A DNA stretch of 64,000 bases from Micractinium sp. NFX-FRZ (GCA_029339195.1 JAPTJF010000100.1:1-64000), one strand, 5' to 3'; counted from the first letter of the stretch, positions 13,015 to 29,080 are shown. Translations and numbers: made by a program. The notes: a model not told the origin generated them from the sequence alone.

Positions 13015-16000
13015 CAGAAGCGCAGGCAGAGGCGCAGGCAGAGGCGTCTGGGCCGCTGAGCAGCCAGGAGGGGCTTCAGCGCCTCATGCAGCTCTTGTCT
13101 GACGATGCAAGCTGGTCGGCGGCCGCCTCCACATCAGATGCCCAGCTGGCACAGCAGTGGCAGCGCGCACAGGCAGAAGGCAGCGGCGAGGCTTCCCTGC
13201 GCCTGGTGCCACGCTTTGGGTCCCAGGCAGCGGGGGTGGTGGCGCTCTGCGAGTTTGTGCGCCTGGCGGGCACCAAGTGGATGCTTCAGCAGCAGCGCCT
13301 GCTGGAGTGGCTGCAGCGCAGAGGTGAGGCAGTGCGGAGCGCAGCTGGCAGCGGGGGGCACGCACGCCTGCGCACGGCTGGCGCTGTTGCACGGTGGCTT
13401 GGTGCAGTGTGTGCCTGTCAGTTGGTGTTTCGCCCCAGGCCGCTGACAAGCTGTCCCCTTCTGCTCTGCCCACCCCGCGCCCCCAGAGCCTGCAGACACT
13501 CCGCTGTGGGGCATCCCGGTGCTAGCCACGCCCCCCGCCCCAGCACATCCCGCAGCAGCGCCGGCCGCGGGCGGCGGCCAGAGCGAGGCGTTGCAGGCGG
13601 CCCTGGCGCAGCTCTTGGAGCATGTGGGGCCTCAGGATGATGCAACAGCTCAGGCTCTGGAGGAGTTCGTGGCAGCTGCGGGGGCAATGGATATGATGGA
13701 GATAGAGAGGGTGGAGTCAGAGGGGGAGGGCAGCGAGGAGGAGGAGGGGGAGGGCGGGGCGGAGGCTGGCGGCGCCATGGCGGTGCTCGCCGCACTGACG
13801 GAGCAGATGCAGCAGGCGGCGCAGGCAGCGGCAGACGAGGCAATGGCACAAGCAGCGCCTGAGGCTGATGCGCTGGCAGCAGTGCCAGCAGCAGGGGCTC
13901 CGGTTGGGCAGGCGGCGAATGCACAGCCAGCGGGGGCAGCACCGGCAGCTGGGCCCGGAGCAGGGGCTGCCACGGGCGGCACCGTGCAGCAGCACAGCCG
14001 GCGATTGGTGGCCACCCGGGCCGCAGGGAGCACGCTGTGGTCGCTGCTGGGCAGCGGCCTGGCGCAGTGGGAGGTGACCCACCGCAGCTCCGAAGGTGAG
14101 CCGGCGGAGGAGCGTGCTTGGGGTGCCGGCAAGGGTGCTGCTGTTCTGCATGCTGCTCTGGAAATGAATTGCCGGCAGCTGCCTCAGCTACGCCTGCTGT
14201 GAGCTTGTCATTCTCCAGCCCTTTTCCAACAAACCTTGCTAGGGCTTCACACCCCTAGTATTGGCTCTGCCCCGTCCGCAGCCGCCCCCGCCGCCGAGGT
14301 CGATGCTGCCCACTGGCGCGCCCTGCAGTCACTGGCGCAGCTTGCGCTGGCCGCAGGCACAACATCCGCCAGCCAGCAGGATGCACTGCAAGTGCTGCGG
14401 CAGCTGGTTGCGGGCAGCCGGCTTACAGGGGACTTGTTGCGTAATACACCTGACGTCACGGTCGCACTGCTGCCGGCGCTTCTCCAGCTGCAGCAGGCTC
14501 CTGTTGACGCTGCCTATCCCTCGTACCAGGTGAGCTCCCCAGCTGCAGTTATGTGTGCAGGCGGCCGCAGTAGCATTGGGGACTGGGGCCCATGGTGGTC
14601 AAGTGATGTCAACAGCAAGCCAAACAGCAGGGCAGGTGACATGCTGTCGGCAGTGCCAAGCTGCCTTGCCAGCGCCGCACACACTGGGTAGCTCACCCCC
14701 CGTGCCATGTGCTTGCTTCCATCCTGCTGCAGGACCCGTTCACCCTGCTGCTCCAGCTGCTGGCCGCCCTGCTGACCAGGCCGGCCGACCTTGCCGCCCC
14801 CAGCCTCAGCTGCAGCGCACACACGCAGCCGGCTGCGGTGCTGCAAGCGTTGCTGGCTGTGCTGTACCCCGCTGCCGCTGGCCAGGCGCTATGCCTGGCC
14901 ACAGGGGGCGAGTGCACACTGGCTGATGCTGTGTCAGCCATGGCAGCATCGCCATCGCTTGCCTCAGCAGTGGAGGGCTCAGTCAGCAGCCAGCTGCTGC
15001 CTTGGCTGCAGCGTGCGGCGCTGCTGTCGGCGCTCCTCGCCGGCACCCCAGTGCCCGCCCCTGCCGAGCCCGGCACGGCGGCAGCTTCTGCGCTGGCGGG
15101 CCTGCTTCAGCGCCTGCGCCTGCCAGCGCTCAGAGAGGCCCTGCAAGACGCAGCCTCTGCCGGCCTGCCACCCGCCCCGCCAGCACCCGGCCTGCCTGGG
15201 CCGCCTGGCGTGCAGTTTAGCATCTATGCTGGGGGGCGGCAGTGGACCGTGGCCAACCGCCCGCCTCCAGTGGCTGCCCAGCTGCTGCAGCTGCCCCTCT
15301 CATTCCAGGTGCGGCTCTTGGTGGGGGGAGGGCGGAGCCGCCTGCGTGCGAGGGCAGTGCTGTTACTTGCTGGGCGCAGGCTGAGCAAGCCTGCAGGCCG
15401 TGTCCTGCAGCTATCAAGGGACAGCTTGGCCTGCACTGCCTGGTCCTCACCCAACCAAGGGTTTCCTCCCTGATACAACACATGCCTGCCTGCTCTACCT
15501 CCTGCCCCCACAGGCCTGGTACCTGTCGATGGGCAGCCAGCGATGCTCCGCCTGCGGCCAGCCGCCCTCCGAGCCCGCACTGTGCATGCGCTGCGGCGCC
15601 GTGGTCTGCTGTGGCGGGCGGCGCTGCCACGGCCCCGGCCAGCAGGGCATGTGCTTCACTCACTCCTTGGCCTGCGGGGGCGGCACCTGCGCGTTCCTGT
15701 TGCTCAAGATGACGCGCCTGCTGGTGTTGCGCAAAAACAGGTGCGGTGGGGAGAGCTTCTTGGGAGGATATGGCACCGGGTTGATGTCGCAGCGAGAAGT
15801 TTAGGTGGGGGCACGCAGCTTCTGTTAAGTGCGCCCACCTGCCGAGCACCCTCGGTGGCCAGCTAGCTCTGTATGTCTCATGATCTGCTCACTCTCCCCT
15901 CTCTGCCCTGCCTCTCCATGCCTGCCTGGGCCCTGCCCTGCCCGCAGGGCCACCTTCCTGGCCTCCCCTTACGTGGACAGCCACGGAGAGGAGGACCTGC

Positions 16001-16372
16001 GCCTGCAGCGGGGCAAGTGAGTGAGGCGCACAGGGGGCTCAACGGGCAGCAGCAGGAGGAAGGAGGGCGGCTGGGCAGGCAGGCAGCCAACAGGGGTGCG
16101 CGTGCAGGCGGGTGCAGCATGGCAGCAGGCCAAATCGCCCTACAACTGCAACCCATCCACGGAGGGTATGCTCTCAGCAGCTGTGGCTCTTTTCTCGACC
16201 CCTCCCATACCCATCTCGCCCCGCCCTGCCCTGTGCCACTTGCAGGCCGCTGTCGGCGCATGCGGAGCGGCTGCGTCGCCTGTGGCAGCTGTGGCGCAGC
16301 GCCGCATTCGACTTTGACAGCACCGTGCTGCATGCTGCCAACCACCGCAACGAGTTTGCCAGCGTGTATTGA
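4586..16372 (+). CDS. PRT6: E3 ubiquitin ligase, PRT6/UBR1-type N-recognin
   Basis: Recognises basic N-degrons and ubiquitinates the protein for proteasomal decay. The 29 exons join to 2064 aa; Arabidopsis PRT6 is about 2000. Exons: 4586-4857, 5013-5067, 5264-5306, 5509-5578, 5708-5823, 5949-6355, 6625-6718, 6895-6962, 7206-7332, 7517-7667, 7852-7909, 8215-8284, 8531-8676, 8893-9111, 9303-9376, 9663-9734, 9898-10048, 10237-10324, 10486-10556, 10776-10888, 11132-12490, 12662-12738, 12886-13323, 13487-14095, 14282-14529, 14733-15308, 15514-15740, 15948-16016, 16246-16372. The UBR-box zinc finger is at 79-147 (CRTCG, CVDCF, HEGHDY, CCDCGD, CCTRH). A RING-H2 runs from CALC near 1168 through CCGHMLHSACLERY (1260-1274) to EYLCPIC (1302-1308), with a long Ala/Gln insertion between the first Cys pair and CGH. 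The Cys-rich C-terminal autoinhibitory region starts near 1925 (CSACG, CMRCG) and ends HRNEFASVY. Introns 4 and 22 use GC donors (5579-5580, 12739-12740). Confidence 0.94.
12970..13011 (+). repeat. AGC trinucleotide run encoding poly-alanine in the PRT6-like gene
   Basis: An AGC/GCA run of about 14 units lies inside exon 23, just after the last RING cysteines. In the gene frame it encodes about 13 alanines. It probably varies in length between strains. Confidence 0.9.
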
Positions 16373-16959
16373 GCAGGCGTGCTGCTGGACAAGAGGTCCC
16401 CAAGGTGTGTGGGGGGGAGACGGTTGGCCATGGCACGGCTGGGATGTGGCGCAAGAGACTGGGCACTGTGACAGGCTTGCCCATAAATGAGCAGCCGTCC
16501 CCTTCTCCTCTTAATCGCTTGCTTCCCATGCATGCCCTTGACATATTGCGTCCCCTTCACGCTGTGTTTGCACCGCAGGCGTGCCTGGCAAAACAAGTCT
16601 GCACCCTCGTCCCTGCGCTGCCGGCTGTGAGCTGGAGACACCTGCGGCCAAGTATGGGGTGTACCTCAGCTGCACTGCATGCACCTTCCCACTTGGATGC
16701 ATTCGACGCATGTAAATCAGCTGATCGCTACACCGGTGTCATCAGTACAAAGGGGTTTGCGGGCAAGTATATGTGTCTAGTACGTTGGATTGGGTTTGGA
16801 AAAAGGGAGGCGGAAGGGGGCAAGGCAAAAGGCGCGTTGGCGGCAATCTCCACGAGGGGATCGGTTTGCCGTAAATGCAGGCACGGGAACTAAATGGCAC
16901 TAAATGAAATGCGCTACTCTTGAAGTGATGCCGCTAAGCTCTCCTTGGTTGTGTCTGCG
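16373..16959. other. Convergent 3' regions of the PRT6-like gene and the Q-rich gene
   Basis: These 587 bases lie between two stop codons that face each other. The stretch contains a plus-strand TGTAA (16711-16715) for the ligase gene. I found no coding exon and no obvious TGTAA for the minus-strand gene. Confidence 0.6.
16711..16715 (+). terminator. TGTAA polyadenylation signal of the PRT6-like gene
   Basis: TGTAA lies 339 bases past the TGA at 16370-16372, the only plus-strand copy I found in the 3' flank. Confidence 0.6.
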
Positions 16960-19900
16960 TCAGACGGCAGTGGGCTTGTTGGGCATACTTGATGAGACTG
17001 TGTCAAGCGCTTGCTCCAATGCAAGCATGCCCAGGTCGCACACTGTGGCGACATGCGGCGCCAGCTCAGCGCGCTGCTGCAGCAGCTGCAGCAGATGCAT
17101 GCGCACACAGCTTGGCAACACCTCACGCATCGCTGCAAACTGCACCTGAGCGGCTGCTGTGGGCACGGCTGCGCCCAGGCTGCCAGTTGCTGCTGCTGCT
17201 GCTGCTGCTACTGTTGGTATGCTGGCTGCTCCAGCTGCTGCCCCTGCACTGCCCCCTTCAGCTGCTGGTGGGGAGGATGGGGCTGGGCTGCAAGGGGCGG
17301 CGTCAGCAGCTGCCCCCGTTGCTGCTTCCCCCTGTGCCAGCTGGCTCTGGGCTGCTGCCAGCTGGCACCGCAGCTCCTCCCGCTGCCGCTCCAGCTGCTC
17401 CAGCTGCTGCCGCTGCATCTCCAGCTGCCGGTTTGCCAGGCTCAGCTGTCGCTGCGCTCTGTCATGCGCCTCCCAGGCTTCAAGCGCCGAGTCAAGAGGG
17501 TCCACCTCCGCTGCTGCCGCCTGCTGCTGCTGAGCTGACGGCTGCGCTGGGGACACTTGCAACAGCGGCAGCTTGGCCAGCTGTAGCCGCGGCCGCTTGG
17601 CTGGCAGCAACTCCAGCCGCCCCTGCTGCGGCTGCGGCCTCCCAAGGTCGGTCGCCTGCAATTGCAGCAGCGATCCCTGAGCGTGTGGCTGTGGCTGTGG
17701 ATCAACCGCCGGCGGCTGCAGCAGCGACTGTTGCGAGGGCACCTGCGGCACCTGTGGCAGCTGCAGCACCTGCGCCTGCACCTGCTGCTGGTTCTGCTGC
17801 CGCGGCGACAGCTCCCCATGCGCGGGTGAATCAGTGCGCGCCGGCGACGGCTGCGCCACCTCCACCGACGGGCTGCCGCTGTTGCTGCTGCACGCTTGTG
17901 CAGCAGGCAGGGATGGCAATGCGGTGTCGCCCCGCAGCCAGCTGCCCGTCCCTTGCAGCTGCCCAAGGAGTTCTGTGATGCCGCCCATGCTGAAGGAAGC
18001 TGTGTGCAGCTGCTGCGCCAGCTGCTGCACCTGCTGCTGCTGTGGCTGCTGCGGCTGCATTGCTGGCGGCGGCTGCTCAGCGGGTGCGTGCTGCACCTGC
18101 TGCTGTTCCAGTGGCAGCGGCAACTGCAGGAGCGAGAGCGACAGCGATTGAGCTGGCCCCTGCAGCTGGGACGGCTGCAGCAGTGACAGCGGCGGCAGCA
18201 GCTGTTGCTGCTGCCCTGCCACCGGCTGCCACAGAACACTGAACAGCTGCTGCGTGTCCAAGGCTGATATGGCAGGCAGCTGCGGCACGTGTGTTCCTGC
18301 CGTCGACTGCACGTGGCTTGCAGCAGGCGCTGCCGCTTCCGGTGGCGCGTTGGCTGCTGGCGCCGCGGCTGCCGGCGCGTTGCCGAGCATGCCAGCCAGC
18401 GCCACGGCCCTGCCGAGAGGGCTCGAGCCACCCGCCGTCAGCAACACCCGGCGGCCGGTGCCACCGCCGCTGGGAGGTGGGCGTGCGCGCTTCTTGACCT
18501 GGGCCCCGTTTGCTGCACCGCCGGCCGAACCGGGCCCTGTGAGCCGTTCGTTCAGCTTGGCCCGTGCATCCGGGTTTGTTGCCAGCAGCTGTTCCACCTC
18601 TGCCAGCCCCGCCGCCCACTCCAGCGCGTGCCGCCGCGAGTCCGCCACGTCTGCAGGGGGGGCGGGGGGCGGGGTGCAGGCAGGGCATGAGGGCTGGGAG
18701 GATGAGCAGGGGCAGAGGAAGCAACAGGGTGCAGCTGAGCACGCACAACGTACGCGCTGATGACGTTCATGGCAGCAGGGCACGTGGCAGGTGCACGTGT
18801 GCAAGGTGGGCATGGTGGGCACGCGAGTGGAGCGGAGCGCTAGTCACAGCTGTCGCAAACCATCCAAGAGTGCAGCACAGCCTGCAGCCCGCCTCATGCA
18901 CACATGTTGCACCCACCTTTGGTACCGTCGTAGAAGTGGTACTCCCGCTGGTAGAGCTTGCGCACCGTCAGGCGGCTGACCTTGGCCACAACCTCGGGAC
19001 CAAAGTAGGCCGCCGCCTCCACCAGCGTCTCCTGCAGGGCGGGTCGAGGGGGGTGGGTGTATTAAGAATGGTGATTTAGTGCCTGATTCGGAGCCGCAAT
19101 ATCGGGCAGGGCGGGCAGGCAGGGGCTGCATGCCTGAGTTGGCTGGGGGTGCGCAAGGCCTGCCCCGACGGTGCCCCTTGTGCCGCACACCCCTCATCTT
19201 TCCGCAGGGCAGGCAAGCTGGTTGTGAACGGGTGAGGCACGCGCCCCCACCTTGGCACGCCTGAGCGCCGCCGCATCTGTGTTCATGTTGCAGTCCCGGC
19301 TGCCTGCGCCCGCCCCCTTCTCCTTCTCCGTTGCCTGCGCCAGTACAAGTGGGAGGGTGCCGGAGCAGCACAGGCGCGGTCGGTCGGTCAGCGAGTGGGG
19401 TTGGGCAGGCAGACCAGCTATGAGCAAGGCCCTAAACTGAGGTGCCACCAGCTGAAGGTCCTACCATCCTGCCCCCCTAAAACCTGCTCTACTGCTGCCA
19501 CCACTGGCAGAGCGCTGCCGCCATTCACCAGTTCGTGCAGCTGCGCCCAGTGCTGGGTGCCAGGCGTGCCAAAGGGCGCAAGAGTTGCGGCCAGCGGTGC
19601 GCCGCCTGCGTCCCCATCTGCTGCCCACGTCACCCAGTCCAGCTCCAGCTGAGCATACCCTCCCAGCCGGGCAGCCAGGCTGGGCAGGGCGTGCTGGATC
19701 AGGATGCCCAGCTTGCAGCGCGGCGGCGCCTCCTCCCCTGCGCCGCTGTCGCCGATGCTGCCGCTGGCGGTGCCGCTGCCGCCGCTGCTGCTGCTGCCTG
19801 TGGGGGGCTGCAGGTGGACGTACACATTCATGGACGGGTTGCGGCCCCGGCTGTCCCAGGTGTTGCACTTGATGGCAGGGCCAGCTGCCACGGCGGCGGC

Positions 19901-20186
19901 GGCAGCTGAACCGGCGGCGGCAGCTGGCAGGCACCACACATCCCCGCCGGTATGGGAGCACTTCAGCGGGCTCTGCGCGCATGGGCATGTGATCAGGATT
20001 TGGTCAAGAAGACGCAGCGTGGGAGGTGGGAGCGGGGCGAGGGTGCACCCTTCCCTAGGACGTGACCGTGCTGCTCCCTACCTCTGCGGTGATGTCCAAG
20101 GGGATGAGCAGCGTCCCGGAGTCCTTTGGAGGCCAGGTCTTGCCCAGGCTGCCCTGGAAGCGCAGCCCCACTGTGCTGCCGGACAT
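16960..20186 (-). CDS. Unrecognised Q-rich protein, 827 aa
   Basis: I do not recognise the family. Five exons (minus): 20186-20082, 19972-19484, 19334-19251, 19031-18917, 18650-16960; phases agree at every junction. The N-terminal third looks folded and has regular composition (LRFQGSLGKTWPPKDSG near 8-24, CNTWDSRGRNPSMNVYVHL, LTVRKLYQREYHFYDGTK). From about residue 320 it is low-complexity Gln/Leu/Pro/Ala. A Gln-rich heptad-like stretch (RQLEMQRQQLEQLERQREEL) suggests a coiled coil, and the last 55 residues (QFAAMREVLPSCVRMHLLQL and on) look helical and ordered. There is no signal peptide or membrane segment. The basic KKRARPPP after residue 300 could be a nuclear localisation signal. A co-regulator or scaffold is possible but unproven. 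The start ATG is the first in frame, and the true 5' end could lie farther upstream. Confidence 0.75.
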
Positions 20187-20981
20187 AGGCGGTAGGTCAC
20201 GGTGGCCCCCACTGCAGGCTCGCGATCAGGCGCTGCACATGTTGCAAGCAGCGTGCAGAAAGCGGTCCAAACCCCAGAAATTGGATGGGGAGGGTGCTTT
20301 GCCTTTTGGCGGGGCGCGCTGGCCGCGCTGGGGCCGCCGCCAGCCCGCCTGCGAGGGAGCGTGGCACTGCCAGGGGAGCCCTGTGGCGCCACACATCTGA
20401 AGCAAATACATTCTTGTTGGCTGCCCTCAACACTAGTGCACATCCCGCAAAATGCGTGGGGCGCATGGACACTGCACAGCACCACGGTGGCCTGTCCCCC
20501 ACGCAACTGCAGCTGAGCTGGCCCCAGTCATAGCCTGGCGGCGCTATTGGTGGATTACATAGCGATCGATACGTCGAATACTCGGATGGCAAGCAGAAAC
20601 AGGGAACAAAGCAAGGGGTACAAAGCCGAGCAAGAAGGCAAACAAAATCGGGGCAGTGTTGAGAAACTTGCAAACGGGAACTGTGGCAGGCAGCAGGAGC
20701 GGTGGTGAGCAAGCAAAGCAGGACGCTGCTCAACATGGTGCACCTGGGCGCACCCTGAAGGGTTGTGAGAAATAGCACGCAAAGGGTGGGAGTTCGAGTC
20801 TACATGCAATGGTCCAGTTGTGGTGCTAATTCGTACCGTCCAGCGAGTCATGCTGGCAGGCTGCAGGCCAAGAGGCAGGGCGGGCGGGCTTGATGGCCGC
20901 CATTGCCGCTGACCGGCTGACCAGGAACAAGTTGGGTGGCTACATGCCCTTGCGAGTGGGGAGGCGGGGGACCACGCTCAC
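20187..20981. other. Intergenic: promoter of the Q-rich gene and 3' UTR of agmatine deiminase 1
   Basis: Both flanking genes run on the minus strand. A minus-strand TGTAA at 20560-20556 divides the gap into the 3' UTR of the deiminase (about 420 bases) and about 370 bases of promoter/5' UTR for the Q-rich gene. Parts of the 3' UTR (about 20640-20870) align with about 32805-33060 beyond the second deiminase copy. No other gene is visible. Confidence 0.6.
20556..20560 (-). terminator. TGTAA polyadenylation signal of agmatine deiminase 1
   Basis: A minus-strand TGTAA lies about 420 bases past the predicted stop of the deiminase gene. No equivalent TGTAA was found behind copy 2. Confidence 0.55.
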
Positions 20982-24751
<3,770 letters not shown>

Positions 24752-25331
24752 GGCGAAGTAGACCGCGCTTGCAGGCAGGGACGGGCTGGGATGGGTGGGT
24801 GAGTGTAGGTACTTCAAAGGAAATTGTAGAGGTCCAGCGATTTCTGGACAACCCCAGAGGTCCCAACGTAAAGACGGAAGTGGACGACCACGTCAGCAGA
24901 AGTGGACCTTGAGGTTTGGAGAGGTAAGGAGGTTTCCCAACCTTCCCCGAATTCGTATCTTCAGCGCCAACCCACTTTCACACTTGGACGGAGCCTGTAG
25001 CCACAACTTCCACAGCTTGGCACCCCTTTCGGTACGCACGCGACGCAAGTCGCGTCTCGCGTTATAATCAACCCTTCCCCCGCAGGGAAGGTTGTGGTGA
25101 AACCACCCCATGTCACGTGCGCGGCACCAGTCCCGTCCCTCGGCAGGGGTCACCTCTGCAGTAGCACCAGCGGCTTCTCCGCCCTGCCATATGCGCATGC
25201 ACCCTTTGAGCACAATGCGCTTGGTGGGAACGACCGGAGCTGAAGCGCTGCCGAAATGCCGACCGCACGTTGCCCTCCCTGTGCCACCCCGCCGCCGCTG
25301 CTGCAGGCCACCCCCACCGCCACGCGCCACC
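24752..25331. promoter_or_regulatory. Divergent promoter of deiminase 1 and permease 1
   Basis: These 580 bases separate the two opposite start codons. A G-box core CACGTG lies at 25114-25119, inside TGTCACGTGCGCGG. I see no TATA box. The equivalent gap of copy 2 is about 640 bases and is not obviously alignable by eye. Shared regulation of the two genes is an inference from layout. Confidence 0.55.
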
Positions 25332-28300
25332 ATGAAGCCTGTGGAGGGGGAGAGCGCCCGGTCGGGCTCCACCTTCATCAAGGATGGCTCGTTCCACGGG
25401 TCTGACATGGAGAGGGATACATCCCGCGAGTACCAGGTGGGGGCAGCAGGGTGGGGGCCACCCGGTGTGTGGCGGCGGGCGCTGCCGCCGCTAGTCGCTG
25501 CTGTGCCGTTGCCGTGGACCACACAGCGGGGCGCTGTGGGGAATGCCAGGGACTCTGCAGCGGCAGGCGCTGCCGCCGCTTGATGCCGCTGTGGCGTTGC
25601 CCTGGACCACCCAGCGGGGCGCTGTGGGGAATGCCAGGGACTCTGCACCATACTGACAGCTCTCCCCCTGCACTGCCACTCAACCTGCCATGCCCTGCAG
25701 GCCAGGGAGTCGTACCGCACCGACATCGGGCAAGGTGGGCACTGCTTTAGGCTGGCGCTGCCGGGGCCTGGCCCGGGTCCACTGCCAGCGACCTGCCGTT
25801 CAGCACATGCATGCACCCTGAACCCATGCTGCACGCAACCAGCACAGAGTGATTGCTCATTGACATACATTCGCTTCGCCTGCCGCCCTCTCCCGCCTGC
25901 AGGCACCTGGCTGGCTGCTGGCTACCACCTGAGCACCACGATCGCCACACCCGCTGCCTGTGAGTGGCCGTGCTCGCAGCTGCATCACAGGCCAGGCAGC
26001 GGGGTGTTGCATGCAGGCATAGCACATGTCCTTTTCTCCCTTCACCGCCCTCCCCTGGCCCCTCCTGACCCGCAGATGCCTACCTGCCATACGCGTTTGC
26101 CGGGCTGGGCTGGGCGCCCGGCATGGTGGCGCTGCTGATGGGCATCGCAGGTGCGCCCGCAGTGTGTGGAGTCAGGCTGGGCTCCTGTTGCTCACGCTGC
26201 CCAAGCACAGCACCAGGCTGGTGCTGGGGCAGCACTGGGCAGCCAGGGAGCACTCCTGCCCTACACATTGAACTTGCGCAGGCGCGGCGGCCGCCCAGCC
26301 GTTCCCAGGCTGCGCAACCTACGCCCTGCTGCCCTCGCTGCCCCCTCCCACCGCTGAGCAACACTGAGCCTGCCTCCCCTGGCTGCCCTCCCCCCCGTGC
26401 AGTGACGTGGTACGCCTCCATCCTGCTGGCCTCCCTGCACGAGTACAACGGCGTGCGCTACTACCGCTACAGCGACATTGCCACCTCCATCCATGGTGAG
26501 TGTTGCTTGTGTGGGCGCTGCGCTGTGAATGCTGCCCGTGGTCCACTGGCGGGCATGCAAGCGAGCGCCAAGCACCACTTTGATGTTTCTCACCTCTCTC
26601 TGCTCATGCGTGCACCTGCCTGAGTGCTGCAGGCCCGTGGGCGGGCCGAGCTGTGATCGCGTTCCAGCAGATTGCCTCGTTGGGCAATAACATCACCCTG
26701 GCGATTGTTGCTGGCATCACCATGAAGGTGGGTTCCTGCTGGCTTGCAATGTGCTGTATGGCAGAGAGAGGCTGCACCGGAATCGGATGGCAGATTCAGG
26801 CAGCACGTGGGTTTAGCCAGCCCCCGGCGGGCACTCCTCAAGCCCGCCCTCACCACCGCCTCCTCACCTGGCCCCACCCTGCAGGCGCTGCACTTCTCCT
26901 TCACCCCCGACTCCAGCATGACCCTCCAGCAGTTCATCATCATCTTCGGCTGCATCCAGCTGGTCTTCAGCCAGGTGGGTGCCCAGCATTGGTAAAGAGG
27001 GAGAGATCCTGCTTGGGTGAACAGAGCTCGATGCCATCTGAAGGCCACCCAAAAGGGTCGGCTCATGATGCTCTACTGCCCCCTGCTCTCCCCGTGCCTC
27101 GCCGCCTGCAGATGCCCTCCATCCACGACCTGCGTCTCCTCAACATGATCTGCACTATCTGCACCTGCGGCTTTGCCATCACCGCCACCGCCCTCTCCAT
27201 CTACAGCGGTGAGTGGGGTTTAGCGGGGCCAGCGGCATGCATGGGGCCAGGCCAGGTGGACCCGGGCTGCGTACTGGCAGTGGTCAGCAGCACTGGGGGT
27301 GGCGGTGCTCACAAGGGCACAAGGCTTACCAGTCGTCGGTGCCTCCGCTCCACCTCTTGCTCTGCGCTTTCCGGCCTTGCAGGCAAGAACCCCGCCCCTG
27401 ACTCCCCACCCGTGGACTACACTGTTGTGGGCAACGCATCTGACAAGGCGTTTGGCGTCTTCATGGGCCTGGGCACCATTGCCTTTGGCTTTGGCGACAC
27501 CGTGCTGCCGGAGGTGCAGGTGCGCATGGGGCCGGCGTCTGCAGCAGGGGTTGCGTGTGTGTGTGTGTGCATACGCAAGGCGCAGTGCCAGCCTATCCGG
27601 GCAGTGCTGCCTTCCCCGACCTCCATTGCAGCCGCGGCACAACCAATTTGAACCGTTGTCGTTACCCTCACCTCCCCCCCTGCAGGCCACCCTGAAGGAG
27701 CCCGTCAAGAAGAACATGTACAAGGGCGTGGCGCTCTGCTACAGCGTGATTTCCATTGGCTACCTGATTGTGACCATTACCGGATACTGGGTGGGTGGGG
27801 CACAGTGGGGCCGCTGCCACCTGCCAGCCGCAGCGTCGGCATGCCTCTGCTGCTGCTGCTGCTGCCCGCCTGCCTGCCTGCCCACCTGCCTGCTAGCCAG
27901 GCTATCCATTTGGGCATACTCACACCCCTGCATGGCATCCACCACCCCCGTCACCCCATTCCCCACCCCGCCCATCCCGCAGGCATTCGGCAACATGGTG
28001 TCCCCCTACCTGCCCGCAAGCTTTGTGGGCCCCGTGTGGGCGGTGCGCATGTCTGAGTTCTTTGCCCTCATCCAGATCGTGGGATGCTACCAGGTGGGTG
28101 GGTCTGGGCTGCATTGGCTGAGGCCGCACTGCCAGAGCTGGCCAGCGCGCCCTGGGTGCTGGTGTGTCAGTGCATGCAGGTGCAGGCAAGAAGCTGCGAG
28201 CCGTGCCCATGCAGCTACTCCGTTGCTGACCGTGCCGAGTGCCGTTCCCCTGTGCCTGCCCCGCAGATCTACTGCCGGCCCACCTACGAGGCGGTGGAGG

Positions 28301-29080
28301 TGTATGCCATGGACGTCAAGCAGGTGCGGCGGGGTGAGAGGTGGGCCCAGGAGCACGGAGCAATGCACTGGCCGGAGGCAGTCGCGCATGGCTGGCCGTA
28401 TGGCACGCTCTGATGCCCAGCTGCCCCGCCCCCCCGGGCCCGACCTGCAGGGCCCGATGGCGCCGCGCAACATGGTCACCCGCCTCATCATCACATCCAG
28501 CTACACCGCGCTGCTGACGCTCATCGGCTGCGCCATGCCCTTCTTCGGCTCCTTCCTGGCGCTGGTGGGTGCAGGGCCGGGGGTGGGCTGGGCAGCCATG
28601 AGGCTTCAAAGTGTGCTGGTGGTCCCCGGGGTAAGCGCCAGTGTCCCGCCCAAAACGCTGCTTCACACCCTCAGCCTGTCCCTCTTTTCTTCGTGCCTGC
28701 AGTGCGGCGCAATCGGCTTCACGCCGCTGGATTTCATCATGCCGTTGATTCTTCATGACAAGGTGACTAGCACACAAGTGCCTGTGCACAGCGTGCGCAA
28801 GGCGGCGCAGCGGCTGCTGCCTATGTGCACGACTCGACTGTGCAGCCCATCACCGGTCGCTGCCTGCACTCACACTCACACATCTGCTGCCCGGCCCAAA
28901 CCACCCACCCGCCCACCCACCTACCCGCAGGTGAACAAGGCCACCACCGCCGCCTGGCGCCGCCTGATGCACCTCTGCCTGGTGGCTCTGTACACCATGG
29001 TGGGCATTGTGGCCGCTGTGGGCGCTGTGTGGTTCATCGTCAAGGACGCCCAGAACTTCTCCTTCTTTGCCGACCTCTGA
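25332..29080 (+). CDS. AAAP-family amino-acid permease (ProT/GAT-like), copy 1
   Basis: Proton-coupled uptake of amino acids; the closest plant groups by sequence feel are the proline/GABA (ProT/GAT) transporters, but the substrate cannot be read from sequence. Fifteen exons: 25332-25436, 25701-25734, 25903-25959, 26076-26150, 26403-26495, 26633-26727, 26885-26974, 27112-27208, 27383-27519, 27686-27790, 27983-28093, 28267-28323, 28451-28564, 28703-28762, 28931-29080; 459 aa with about 11 membrane segments. A hydrophilic tail of about 46 residues precedes the first one. AAAP hallmarks: GTWLAAGYHLSTT, ATPAAYAYLPYAFAGLGW split over exons 3-4, GLGTIAFGFGDTVLPEVQATLKEP, and GYWAFGN at the exon 10/11 junction. 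The first ATG (ACCATGA) starts the model. It ends SFFADL-stop, shorter than copy 2. Divergent from deiminase 1. Confidence 0.92.
25479..25648. repeat. 88-bp tandem duplication in permease 1 intron 1
   Basis: Two copies of an 88-base unit (25479-25566 and 25567 to about 25648) begin GCGCTGCCGCCGCT and end GGGAATGCCAGGGACTCTGCA. They differ at a handful of positions. The intron of permease 2 lacks it. Confidence 0.85.
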
